Positions 44,851-55,946 of a DNA stretch of 64,000 bases are shown here, one piece after another. Within the stretch, counting starts at the first letter, position 1. Each line of letters opens with the position of its first letter. A program made the translations under genes and the position numbers. The notes below the pieces were generated by a model. It was not told the DNA's origin, did not search any database, and was given only the letters and a program-made list of their open reading frames with translations. This DNA is from Westerdykella aurantiaca (taxonomy: Eukaryota; Ascomycota; Dothideomycetes; Pleosporales; Sporormiaceae), in assembly GCA_030412805.1 (NCBI GenBank), contig JASJFJ010000004.1, forward strand, positions 4,216,001-4,280,000, in the 5' to 3' direction.

Positions 44851-46256
44851 CTAGCGACGGCCGTGGGATCGGTTCATGCTGCCCTGGAGTGCATCAACCT
44901 CCTGCTCCAGCTGCTTGATGATGGCGTGGCTCTGCTCAAGATCCTTGTTAAGACGATCACGCTCCGAGATGAGCTTCTGCTCCCATTGCCTGAATCGTTG
45001 TTCCTCGACCTTGACTTGCTCGGTAAAGCGCTTGCGGAGAGCCTCCTCTTCCTCCTTGAACTTGGGGTTGTCGAGCTTCCTGGGGCGAGCCTCTCCGAAC
45101 TTCCGGGTCTCCATCTGCTGTGCGCGATACGCTTCATAGTGGTTCTCTTCCGTGGTGTGGATAAGATCAAGCATGTGGGTGCGGATCAGGATAGCGCGGA
45201 GTTTCTTGAAATCGCAGTGCTCCTCGTTCTCCACCTCGGCGACACCCCAAGCGTACTGACGGCCCTTGACGGTGCGGCCGTCGTTCGTCTGAACATCCTT
45301 CTCCGAACCGATGACTGAGAATGGCATAGCAGCGATGAGGCTGCGAGCATGGTTGAGAGCGGCCTCATCGTCATCCTCGAGCGGGGGTTGATAGATCTTG
45401 ATGCCTTGGGCCTCGATAACAGCGCGCACCTAAATAGTTAGCCACAATTCTGATATTCGCAGCAAGCAGACGTACCCTCGACTTGAACTTGGCCAGATCT
45501 GCGGGGCTGAGAGTGTCGGCCTTAGCAACCACAGGGATCAGGTTCACACGGGTGCAGAGCCTCTTCATGACCTCAATGTCGAGCGGCTTCAGCGTGTGGC
45601 CGGTAGGCCTGATGAAGTACAAGCAGGCGTGGACACGAAGGTCGATCTTGTCGGTACGGCGGGGCTGCTGCTCCTGGAGCATGTAGGACTCATGCTGATC
45701 ATCCAGGAACTCAATGATGGGTTGCCATGAGTCGCGGTTGTTAACGTAGTCTCCGAACCCGGGGGTGTCAATAACGGTGAGGCGCACTGTCGAGTGTCAG
45801 GGGCAGGGCTCCATGTCGCACAAACGGACATCGTACCTTTGAAGAACTTCTCCTCAAGCTCGGCCTTTGTGATCTCGATCTCGACGGTCTTGTCGATCTG
45901 CTTGTTGTGACGGCGCTTGTGGTCGGCGTAGTTCTTGATGGTGGTGGAAAAGAGGGTGTTGATGAAGGTGGTCTTTCCAAGACCAGACTCGCCAGCGACC
46001 TGAAGCAACTGTTAGATACGGATTCTCTATAAAGGTAAAGATGTGTATTTTCGTACCATTATCGTGAATGCTGCACCACGCTTCGCAACGATCTTGTGAC
46101 TGTGTGTGGTTAGGTGTGATCTAGGTAGCGAGTTCTCCTAGGGGTGCATACCGCTGGTTCGGCAACTATGAAGACAAGTCAGCACCTTCTTTCGACATAT
46201 TCTCACACGTAGATACGTACATTGGCAATGCCAATTGGGGACGCTGACTCGGCCAT
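44851..46256 (-). CDS. Septin, Cdc12/AspC type
   Basis: A GTP-binding subunit of septin filaments at septa and hyphal tips. Six exons (46256-46221, 46165-46152, 46099-46057, 45999-45838, 45787-45476, 45429-44851) give 381 aa. The short N-terminus PIGIANLPNQRHKIVAKRG is the Cdc12-group pattern. The P-loop is GESGLGKTTF, switch II is DTPGFGD, and the guanine-specificity motif is AKAD. The septin unique element follows the G domain (YAWGVAEVENEEHCDF, LRAILIRTHMLDLIHTT). The C-terminal 90 residues form a coiled coil. Exon 2 is only 14 nt. The gene is head to head with PWP2, 374 bp between starts. Confidence 0.96.
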
Positions 46257-46630
46257 GGTGTTGTTGTCCCTGCGTCCAGCTGTTTCGGTGAGAGTCTGCA
46301 GCTGTCTCAGCAACGGAGGCACGCGCGGGGTACACGGGAGATATTACAGTAGCGAGTGAAATAGAGGCTGGAGGTGCCTGCGTGTATCTGGGGGAGCGTA
46401 GTGTTGTCGGGGTGTTGCAGGCGTGAAGCAGTGCTGGCGGGTGGTCGTGGTGTTGATGGATAATTGAGGTCCCCTTTCTCCCTTCGGCAAGCACCCTCCC
46501 TAAACGGAACGGGGAAAGCGCGCTAGCGACACGCCGGTATTTCTGGGTGGCCCGAGCTTCCATCTTCAGAAAAAGTTCGAGATGCGATGCCGCAATGCGC
46601 CGCTGCCTGTAACAACCGTAGCCCACGAAG
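46257..46630. promoter_or_regulatory. Shared divergent promoter, septin / PWP2
   Basis: The segment between two housekeeping start codons. No TATA-like motif is evident. Confidence 0.5.
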
Positions 46631-49471
46631 ATGAAGACGGATTTTCAGGTGGGTGCTGTTTGCGCGTGCTGACATTTTATTTCTAACCCCAAAGTCCAGT
46701 TCTCCAACCTGCTGGGGACCGTTTACAGCAGAGGCAACCTTCTCTTCACGCCCGACGGCACATGTCTTCTTTCGCCTGTAGGAAACCGGGTTTCCGTCTT
46801 CGACCTTGTAAAGTACTGGGTCCCCTTCTGGAAGGCTGCGAGCGCTGTACTTAACTTCTGCCAGTTCTAAATCACATACCCTTCCCTTCGCACATCGCAA
46901 AAACATTGCCCGCCTCGCGCTCAATCCTCGCGGAAACCTCCTCCTCTCTGTCGACGAAGATGGTCGCGCAATCCTCACGAATGTTCCCCGGCGCATAGTT
47001 CTCTATCATTTCTCTTTCAGAGACAATGTCTCTGCCCTCGCCTTTGCCCCGTCGGGACGCCACTTCGCAGCAGCCGTAGGACGGAAGATTGAAGTATGGC
47101 ACACACCTTCTACGCCGGACGTAGCGGATGGGGATCTGGAGTTTGCGCCTTTTGTGAGGCATCGGATGTATGCGGGGCATTTTGACACGGTGCGCAGTTT
47201 GGAGTGGTCGTCGGACTCGAGATTTTTCCTTAGTGCTTCAAAAGATATGACGGCACGGATATGGAGTATGGACCCGGAAGAGGGGTTTGTCCCTACGACA
47301 TTAGGCGGTCACAAGCAGGCCGTTGTGGGGGCATGGTTTTCAAAAGACCAAGAAACGGTAGGTACGGTCTCAGGGGTGAATGCGCAAGTCTGGAGTGCTG
47401 ACATATGCGCTAGATCTACACGGTGAGCAAGGACGGCGCCCTCTTTGTATGGAAGTACATGCTACGGTATGACGCCCCCGAAGATGCAGCGGAGGACGAC
47501 GAAAACATGCAATGGGGCATTGCAGACAGGCATTACTTCCTGCAGAACCAGGCAAATGTCACATGTGCGGCCTTCCATCCGGACTCCAATCTCCTCGTCA
47601 CGGGTTTCTCCCACGGCGTCTTCATGATTCACGAACTCCCTTCCTTCAGTCAGATCCAGACCCTGAGCATCTCCCAAAACGACATCGACTACGTCGTCAT
47701 CAACAAAACTGGCGAATGGCTCGCGTTTGGAGCCTCGAAGCTGGGCCAACTCCTCGTCTGGGAGTGGCAATCGGAATCCTACGTCCTCAAACAGCAGGGA
47801 CATTTCGATTCTCTCAACACGATAGCGTATTCCCCGGACGGCCAACGCATCATCACGGCAGCGGACGACGGCAAGATCAAAGTCTGGGACGTCGCCTCGG
47901 GCTTCTGCATCGTCACCTTCACGGAGCACATATCGGGCGTGACGGCCTGCGAATTCGCCAAACGCGGCAACGTCCTCTTCACGGCAAGTCTGGATGGCTC
48001 GGTCCGCGCCTGGGACTTGATCCGCTACCGCAACTTCCGCACCTTCACCGCCCCTTCCCGCCTCTCCTTCTCCTCCCTCGCCGTCGACCCGAGCGGCGAA
48101 GTCGTGGCCGCCGGCTCCATCGACTCGTTCGACATCCACATCTGGAGCGTGCAGACCGGCCAGCTCCTCGACAGACTGTCCGGCCACGAAGGCCCCGTCA
48201 GTTCCCTCGCCTTCGCGCCCGACGGCAGCACGCTCGTCTCCGGGTCCTGGGACCGCACCGTGCGACTGTGGAGCATCTTCGCGAGGACGCAGACGTCGGA
48301 GCCGCTGCAGCTCATGGCGGACGTGCTCGCGGTGGCGTTCCGCCCGGACTCGAAGCAGATCGCCGTCACCACGTTGGACGGGCAGCTCACGTTCTGGAGC
48401 GTGTCGGAGGCGACGCAGCAATCCGGCGTCGATGCCCGGCGCGACGTGTCGGGCGGCAGGAAGATCTCCGATCGACGGACGGCGGCGAATGTCGCAGGCA
48501 CGAAGAGCTTCTCCACCGTGAGATACAGCGCGGACGGGACGTGCGTGCTGGCGGGCGGCAACAGCAAGTACATCTGCCTGTACGACGTCGTGTCCGGCGT
48601 GCTGGTCAAGAAGTTCACGGTGAGCGTAAACCTGAGCCTGGACGGGACGCAGGAGTTCCTGAACAGCAAGCTCCTGACGGAGGCTGGGCCAAGCGGGCTC
48701 CTGGACGAGCAGGGCGAGGCGTCGGATCGCGAGGACCGCCTCGACGCCACGCTGCCCGGCGCACAGAAGGGGGAGGGAGCGCGCAAAACGCGGCCGGCGG
48801 TGCGCGTACCGGCCGTAGCGTTCTCGCCGACGGGCCGCGCGTTCTGCGCCGCGAGCACCGAGGGCCTGCTCGTGTACAGTCTCGACACGGGCTTCGTGTT
48901 CGACCCGTTCGACCTGGACGTCAGCGTGACGCCCGCGTCGACGCTGGACGCGCTGAAGCAGCGCGAGTACCTCAAGGCGCTGGTGATGGCGTTCCGGCTC
49001 AACGACCCGGGCCTCGTGCGCGCCGTCTACCAGGCCGTTCCCCTGCCGGATGTCGCGCTCCTTGCGCGCGCGCTGCCGCGGGTGTATCTGAGCCGCATGC
49101 TGCGGTTCGTTGCGGTGCAGGCGGACGAGTCGCCGCATCTCGAGTTCAACTTGCGGTGGATCGAGGCGCTGTTGACGTGGCATGGGCGGTGGATCAAGGA
49201 GAACCGGGGAGGGTTGGAGGCGGAGGTGAGGAGTGTGGAGAAGGTGGTGAGGAGGTTGCAGAGGGAGGTGGTGCGGGTCGGGGAGGAGAATGTGTATGCT
49301 GTGGAGTGGATTTGTGGGATGAGGAGGGAGAAGGAGGAGGTGGTGGATGGCGGGGAGGTGCTGAGGTTGGAGTTTGATCGGGGGGATCAGAGGATGGGAG
49401 ATGGGGAGGAGGATGGGAGTGAGGGGAGTGAGGGAGACGGAGAGGGTGAGTGGATGGGTTCGAGTGATTGA
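46631..49471 (+). CDS. PWP2: Periodic tryptophan protein 2 (UTP1), SSU processome
   Basis: A WD40 protein of the UTP-B subcomplex, needed with U3 snoRNP for 18S rRNA processing in the nucleolus. Exons 46631-46648, 46700-46812, 46865-47357 and 47414-49471 encode 893 aa, the family's usual length. The first exon is MKTDFQ, then FSNLLGTVYSRGNLLFTPDG. Two tandem beta-propellers are visible as repeated WD blocks (for example IKVWDVASG, VRAWDLIRY, IHIWSVQTG, VRLWSIFAR). The C-terminal helical domain starts near KQREYLKALVMAFRLND and ends in an acidic tail. The second intron's donor at 46813 (GTACTG) was chosen because the stronger-looking site at 46810 leads to an immediate stop. Confidence 0.97.
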
Positions 49472-50319
49472 TTGAGTTTTCGTCGGGAAGGGAAATGGAG
49501 GGATGTGTTATGTGTAATGTCATGGCTTTCGGATTCTCAAAGGGACGGGAAATGATTTCATCATGCATAGAATTTTTGGTTCAATCAACGGGTTTCTCGT
49601 GCTAGACTATCCGTCCGTCTTGTCCTTGCGAGCCACGACAACATCAACAACGAAACCTTTTGCTATACACAACGACAACAACAACAGCACTTACTAATTA
49701 CTTTTTGGGAACCCGTAATCCCGACGCTTATGCCGCCCACCAACCATGCTGAAAAGGAAACTAAGACGAACGAGGAGAGGATAGAGGACGAGAGACATAT
49801 GCAAGGGGGAGATAGAACCATATACCCGAACCCGTAAATAGAACAGCAGATCATGTGGCACACCATACCCACACAACCTGCAACATGCAACGCGCATGTG
49901 CATGCACCCCGCGCTTCGGGCGGAAACCAAGCCGAATGGACAGGCAAGGGTTCGAGATGGAGCTGCGAACGCGATCTGGAGGAGACTAGTCTGTGGGATA
50001 CGTGCGCGGGGAGAACGTCGTCATTGTCGTCAGTCAGGTGCACTTCGCCGCGCAGAAGTGTTTATGCGTTATCAGGCAAACTCCACGTTGCTCGAGATTG
50101 CCCAAGGCCGAGAAGGAGAAAAGACAGACTGACGTGACGTGACGTGACGTGACGCCTTGGAACCCCCACACAATCCCATCCCATCCCATCCCGTTCGTAG
50201 CCATTCATCTCATCCTCGGCATCCCCGGATCGGTGTGCGCTGGGCTCGACTCCAGACGTAAGCAGCAACCGCGCACATGACCCGTCCGCCATGCACACGC
50301 CCTCACCGTCGACGCACAG
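49472..50319. other. Convergent intergenic, 0.85 kb, with short repeats
   Basis: 3' flanks of PWP2 and the ACT-protein gene. It carries the pentamer repeats listed separately. No gene seen. Confidence 0.45.
50130..50193. repeat. Pentanucleotide repeats (TGACG)5 and (CCCAT)4
   Basis: TGACG is repeated five times at 50130-50154. About 20 bp later CCCAT is repeated four times at 50174-50193. The first array overlaps CRE/ATF half-sites (TGACG) but lies at gene 3' ends, so it may simply be a microsatellite. Confidence 0.8.
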
Positions 50320-51535
50320 CTAATCCCCCACAGCGCCATTCTCCGCGCCCCTCAGCGCGCCCAACGCCCGCTTCAGCTCGTCCTCGCTCACCATGACGGT
50401 GCCCGCACGCGCCGTGCTCAGATAGCTCATCTCGACGGGGCTCTCGAGCGAGCCGCGGGTGCCGCCGACGAGACGTCCAGCAACGCCGCAGACGATGCCC
50501 GTGCTCTCCATGGGCAAGTCGCGCAGGTCGAGGGTGATGGGGATGAGGAAGTCGTCCTTGGAGCCGAGCAGGATGTCTGGCGGGAAGTTGGGGACGAGGG
50601 CGTGGTCGAGGAGCAGGGAGGCGGGTTCCGTGTCGGTGAGGGTGAGGGAGAGGAAGCGCGGGTGGGGCTGGGTGATGAGGCATTTGACGAGGCCGAGGTG
50701 GAGGGCATCGTCCGCGGCACTGGTCATGCTACTGCGGTTGCGGGACTGGTGCATGCCGTTGGCGTTGCTGTCCCTGCGGCCGGCGCACTGGACGAGGCGG
50801 AGGTCCGGGTCGACGGTGGGGATGATGTTGCGGCGCTTGAGGGTGGCGAAGGTGCGGGTTTGGAGTTCGGAGACGGTGGCGGGCGGAGGGGTCCCCGGGG
50901 GTGGAGTGTCGAAGGAGGATGCGGAGACGTTGCGGCCATGGTGGGTTGGGTTGACGTAGGAGGAGGTTTGGTCTTCGAATTGGAAGCCGCGTTCTTCCAG
51001 GGCGAGGACCACTTGGGCACGATGCCGTTGGGGGACGAGGATGTAGTCTGAGAAATAGGTGGTGATGAAGAAGATTGGGCTGGATGTAATGATTAGCTTG
51101 GGTTCGTTTCTTTACATGTCGCCTTGGGCAGTAGACTCACATCCCGGCTAGGGCAAGAGGGGAGGTGAGTTCCAGTACACGCTGCCCTGCGTCGAGGCCT
51201 TCACCATCTACTTGCATGACGACAAAGTCCTCCTCTGTGATTGAGATTTGGGCTTTTGATGCATCACTGAGGGCATTCCGAGCAGGGACAAACAGGTCTC
51301 TGGCCAGTGTTCTCGAGCAAACGACGGAGCATTCAACGGGAGTGACTGAAATGTTTACAAAGGGGTGCTCGTATGGCCAGCCTTTCGGCGGCTGTACAGC
51401 CCCGTTTCCGTTACCGACGTCATGACTACGGCTCTCGTCGGGGAGGAGCAGTCGTAGTATGGTCTGTAGGAAACTGGAATAGAGGTGCAATGGGATGTGT
51501 ATGAGGGCCAGTTGTGTATCCTTGAATGCGATCAT
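50320..51535 (-). CDS. CASTOR-like ACT-domain protein
   Basis: Two exons (51535-51142 with the split codon, then 51079-50320; intron about 51140-51080) encode 384 aa. The N-terminus (MIAFKDTQLALIHIPLHLYS) and FVNISVTPVECSVVCS line up with the first ACT-like repeat of animal CASTOR proteins. The segment SPLALAGIPIFFITTYFSDY followed by ILVPQRHRAQVVLALEERGF matches the signature of the ligand-binding ACT pair. A second pair follows: LGLVKCLITQPHPRFLSLTL, SLLLDHALVP and STGIVCGVAGRLVGGTRGSL, ending near YLSTARAGTVMVSEDELKRAL. Animal CASTOR1 binds arginine and releases inhibition of TORC1 via GATOR2. In fungi the ligand and partner are not established, so the function is inference. Confidence 0.8.
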
Positions 51536-54307
51536 GGCGTTAGCTGAGGTTCATAGAAAAATGAGGCGAAAAAAAAAAAAAACCACCGTGGGGACGCGGA
51601 ATATAAAAAGGTGCCTCATGCAGGACTGGTGGCTGCGAGACATAGCTCAACCTTGCTCAGCCAAGTATAAGACATGGCCCATGCCCAGCAGTGCAAAGGA
51701 CAAGGAATGGGTATGACGGATGACGAAGGGGCACATACAAGGAACTGGATGTGTGCACTCAGCAAAGTCATGGAAGAGTCCATTACGTGCCACGAGAGGG
51801 TTGATAAGAATAGGGGAGCCGATGGAGGGTTAGCGTAGGGATTGCGCGAGAGACGGATGCCTGCAGTGACGGGCGTCGACGGTAACCCGGGATTTGTGGG
51901 GTAGGAGAGATCTGACCGGGAGCGAGATCAAGGCTGGAGGCTGGAACCAGGAATAAGCAACGGTATCGATCTGGCTGGCGGTGGCAGAAGGAATCTGCAC
52001 CCGAGAGGGGCCGTGATAGGCAAGTGGCTGGTACACGAGAGGACTCAGGAGGGAGTGAAACGCGGGGGAACGTTGGAAGGGATCCGAGGGGCGGAAATCA
52101 CCGATTGATGTGTTCTTGTCCAACGGGCCAGTGAGAGGTGTCGTTTTTGAAGTTCATACCCAGTCGTGGTGGTAGGGATTGGACCCTCGCGTGGAGGCGT
52201 AGAGGTGGTGGAATGCTGAGAGACGGGTGGATTTGGATGGTGGATGCAACCAGTGAAGCTTTAAGAAGCGGAAAGGGGCAATGGCGTGGGAGTCGAGTGA
52301 CACGAGGATAGGTGGACGAAAGCCGGGCCCCAGAAGCAGGCAGAGGAGAGTTTGGGAGGGCTGCGAAGGGGGGGGGATGGCGGACAGCGGACAGTGTAGG
52401 TGGTGCAGCGTGGGGAAGCCAGTTGAGATGCCGCAATTGGTGGGAGGCGGGAAGACGCAGCAAGACCCTGTCCAACTCTCTTTTCAGGACCGAGTCCCAA
52501 GGAGGAGCCCGAGGCAGCACGAGCTGGGGATTGAGGCGTGGGGGGGGGGAACAATCAAGTGGCAGTGGAATGACGGGCGACCCAAATAGGGCGGGAGAAG
52601 GGGGGTGCGGGTTGTTGGATGCGCGGGGTGTCAACGGCTGGAAACGGAGGAGAGAATTGGGTGGGCCTGGCAGGACTAGCGGAGAGAGATAGAGGAGAGG
52701 GAATTGTTAAAAAAAGAAGGAGAGGGAGAGAGAGAAAGCAAAAGATAGATAAAGGATAAAGGCGAAGGCGATAGAAGAGTCAACGGGGAACGTTTTCGAC
52801 GCTAGGGGGGGGAGACTACGGTTGGCAGAGGTCGAATGGGAATGGATGACTCTTCCCAATAATAATGACCGACGACGGGCCTGCGACGGCGGGCGGTTGC
52901 ATCGGCCATGCTATTCTAAAAGGGACAGCGATCAATGGACGACGAGTGGCTGCGGGCGTGATGCGGCTCCTGGGGCGTGAGGGTCGGGAAGCAAGTCATT
53001 CCGGATCGTCGAGCAGGGCCGATTGCGTGTCGTCCTTTTGCTTGTGTTGCTTTGTTGCCCGGAGGTGATGGATCATGGATGTCGCGAGACACTGGTGGGG
53101 GAGGGGTTGACTGGGTGGTCCGTGCGCCTTACACAGCTCAACTCTCTCTCAGGCACCATGAATCCATGAATGAATGATGACGCCGACGCACTTCGGAGTT
53201 CCTATCCTATCCAACCCCTCAGCTAGGCCGACTAGGGCGTATGTACAATTCGGTATGTACATATGTAGGAACCCCCACGCTTCGCTGTCTGTTGTCTGCA
53301 GGACACACGCTTGGGAATTAATTAAGGTTGCGCGCGTAGCGTCCCCGGTTCCATGATGACACCCCGCAGCCCGTGCACAGACCACCAGTGAATGGCTCCC
53401 CTCTTGGCAATGCCGCCAAGCACCAACCCCACGTCCGGGACGTCCCCCAATCCCCCCTCTCTCCCTCTCTCTTCTCCATCCTCGTCGCCAGCACATCGTA
53501 CTTCTCCTCACTCCGTATAGTACCTCGCAGCTGTCCATATCGCTGGGCACCTGCCGAGCGTTGATCCCCAGTGCTGCATGTGCTTCCCCGGCACACCTGC
53601 TGCGGAGCTCCCCTCCGCCATTGAGAGTCGGGACCGCCATACAGCTGCTCCTCAGCTCGTTGCTGTCTCCAATAATGACGCCTTCGACTGTTCGCCCCTG
53701 GAGCACAGCTCTGCCGTTGCACCGCCTTTCCCCGCATTGTGTCCAGCTGTCGATTCTGCTCCAAATTCCTTCCGTAGTTTCCTGCTGTCATGCATTCTCC
53801 TGCTTCGCCCGAGCCTGGGCACTTGTCCTGCCTTCAGGCGCCATCATTCGGGTTTCCTCAACACAGTACACAGCCTAGGGCTTCCGTCTGTAGCACAACA
53901 GCGGTATCCCCCAAATTTCTTTCACTGGTCCCCTCTTCGTCACATAGGTGGTTTCATGACAACGGTATACCAGTCAATTTCAGATTTGGAGCGTTCCAAC
54001 TAGCCTCCAGACAATATGTAGGTAGATTCGGCCGCAGTGATCTGGACATACATCTTCACCCATCTTCCCCTACAGATGAACACACAATAAAAGCCGTGGC
54101 TTCCCACCCAGTTAGATCCGTCTTTTTTTTCGACAACGCCAAAGAACGCCCTGCCTATGCACTCCCCTCGCCGGTTCCCCGGCGTCTCCTCCTATCCCAC
54201 TTTCCCCCCTTCATCTCTCTCAACTCGAATCATCTACTGGCCCTGGAGAGCGAGCTTATCCTCTGTGCTTGGGTTAGCGGCTGGCCGAAACTGGCTGATG
54301 AGGTCGA
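51536..54307. other. Gene-poor 2.8-kb stretch
   Basis: No coding region is convincing on either strand; the longer frames are Pro/Ser/Arg-rich translations of GC-rich DNA. Contents include an A14 run near 51570, G7-G8 runs near 52370 and 52547, and a purine-only-like tract at about 52681-52770 (mostly A and G). It may hold long leaders or non-coding RNA. Confidence 0.5.
52681..52770. repeat. Polypurine (GA-rich) tract
   Basis: The plus strand is almost entirely A/G for about 90 nt (GGAGAGAGATAGAGGAGAG and similar). Such tracts can form unusual DNA structures or act as promoter elements; here no adjacent gene start explains it. Confidence 0.6.
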
Positions 54308-54694
54308 TTACTCACTCTGCTGGGTGATGAGAAGGCCGTAGCGCTTCTTGATGGTGACGCGGTGCCTGCGGATTCCCTGTCAGCCATCTGCCCGTTTACA
54401 CTCCCACATGAACGCCTCCCGCTTCTCCTCCCGATTCTCCTCCCGATTCCAACACCCCCGGGTGCCCTTCTACCCCCGAGCTTCCAGCTCTTCCTCCAAC
54501 AGACCTAGGGGATCCATGGCCGCAAAACACCAAAATTCCCAGACCACCCAAATAGATGTGCGTCCCTACCTCGAGTACTTGTCGTCCGGGGAGAACCGAG
54601 CCGGATGCGCAGACTTGGAAACCTCGCCGTTTACCACCTTCTTCAGCGTGTAGACGCGCTTGCCCGAGGCGTCGAGAGTGTACATGAGATGCAT
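54308..54694 (-). CDS. NOP10: H/ACA snoRNP protein Nop10
   Basis: A small core subunit of pseudouridylating H/ACA ribonucleoproteins and of snoRNA-guided rRNA processing. Two exons (54694-54570 and 54365-54308) encode 60 aa, close to the family's 58-64. The protein reads MHLMYTLDASGKRVYTLKK, then SAHPARFSPDDKYSRHRVTI and KKRYGLLITQ, which is the family signature throughout. The intron is 204 bp, longer than most here, with GTAGGG donor and GCAG acceptor; I looked for C/D-box motifs in it and saw none. The gene is too short to appear as a long open frame. Head to head with LCL2, 470 bp apart. Confidence 0.96.
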
Positions 54695-55164
54695 CCTGCC
54701 GTCCACGGTTAGCCTCTTTTTCACGTCTTTGCGCTCGACAACTCCAGCGCTGCTGCCTCAAGGGGCCGGGAAGTAGCGAATGCGGACGCGAACGTACGTG
54801 GCGACTGGGTATATAAAGATTTTAAGGTGACGAGGGAAGGTGTGAAGTGGGTCGTTGCTCGTGGCTCGTCGTCGTCGTCGTCGTGCTTGCACTTTTTCAA
54901 AATCACGGAAGCCAACTTTTTCGGATGGGAACGAACTCTTGGCGTCTGATCCCTGCCAAACCGAAGCGCTAACGCTGGCGGGACCGAAGAACCGCAACTC
55001 TTGGCATGTTTGTCCCCTTTGCATCCCGACCAGGTACCTCGAAGCTCCACATCAGCATCAATCCATCGGAGAGTCCGCTGTCAGGCTCCGCAGCTTCAAG
55101 AGTCCCTTCTTCCCAGAATTCCGCATTGCACAAGACAGCTGACCGGAGCGGTGCCATTCCCATA
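54695..55164. promoter_or_regulatory. Divergent promoter region, NOP10 / LCL2
   Basis: Between two start codons. A (CGT)5-like run (CGTCGTCGTCGTCGTC) lies near 54866-54882. No TATA motif noticed. Confidence 0.45.
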
Positions 55165-55685
55165 ATGGAGCTCTTCAACCTCCTCCTTTTCGCCCTCGGC
55201 TTCCTCGCATTCGGCGCAAACGCCCAGTTCGGCTTCTTCGACAACATGTTTGGTGGTGGAGGTCAACAACAGCAACAGCACCACCACCACCAGCAACAGC
55301 AGAATGTCAGGAGCGATAGCTCGTGGTACCAGGCGCAGTATGAGAATGGTATGTTTCTGTTCGTTTGCTTCCGGGTATTTACCTGAAGGGCGAATCCTGG
55401 ATCGCTATGAGGTGTGCTGGGTTGGAGTCGCTGCGAATGGGTGGAATATGACAAGTTCCGAGTTCTTCAATCGCTAACAGATATACGTTAGCACCGTGCT
55501 CCAACTACCTCTGCCCCGGCACCCTCTCCTGCGTGCACTTCCCGCATCACTGCCCCTGCGCTTGGGACCAAGTGGAAGATAAAGTCGAGCTGGGCGACGG
55601 CATCGCCGTGTGTGCCTCCAAGGGCGGTTACAAGGAGGGGGAGACGGCGAGGAAGATCGAGTTGGCGAGGAAGGGCTTGTTGTGA
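55165..55685 (+). CDS. LCL2: Long chronological lifespan protein 2 (LCL2)
   Basis: A small secreted/ER protein linked to ERAD in yeast. Two exons (55165-55348, 55492-55685) give 125 aa. The signal peptide is MELFNLLLFALGFLAFGANA, followed by QFGFFDNMFGGGG and a Gln/His-only linker (QQQQQHHHHQQQQ). The conserved C-terminal part holds the Cys pattern APCSNYLCPGTLSCVHFPHH and CPCAWDQVEDKVEL, the hallmark of the family, and ends ARKIELARKGLL. The intron (143 bp) has branch GCTAAC. Confidence 0.93.
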
Positions 55686-55946
55686 ACTGTTGAAAAGGGA
55701 GATGGAAGCGGAGGGTGGGGTTTTAACGACATGATGCCATCAAGAGCGAGGCGTTTGTGGAGTCTTCTTTGCCAGATGTTTGCGTACATAGATTTGGATA
55801 TCAATACCGTCATAAGCCATAAGCCCTGCACACCGCTGTACCCGCCCGTCCATCCTGACCCCAAGATTCCGTGCCGTAGATCCAGAACACCATCTTAAGC
55901 ACGCGTCGATCCCCCGAGCTCCCCAGCATACACCCCGACAGACGTT

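Noticed and set aside
47462..49183. 573-aa minus-strand and 621-aa plus-strand (47512-49377) frames
   Set aside because: Shadows of PWP2 caused by high third-position GC; Arg/His/Ala-rich composition.
52098..52634. 178-aa minus-strand frame
   Set aside because: Pro/Ser-rich low complexity, no splice-supported extension or motif.
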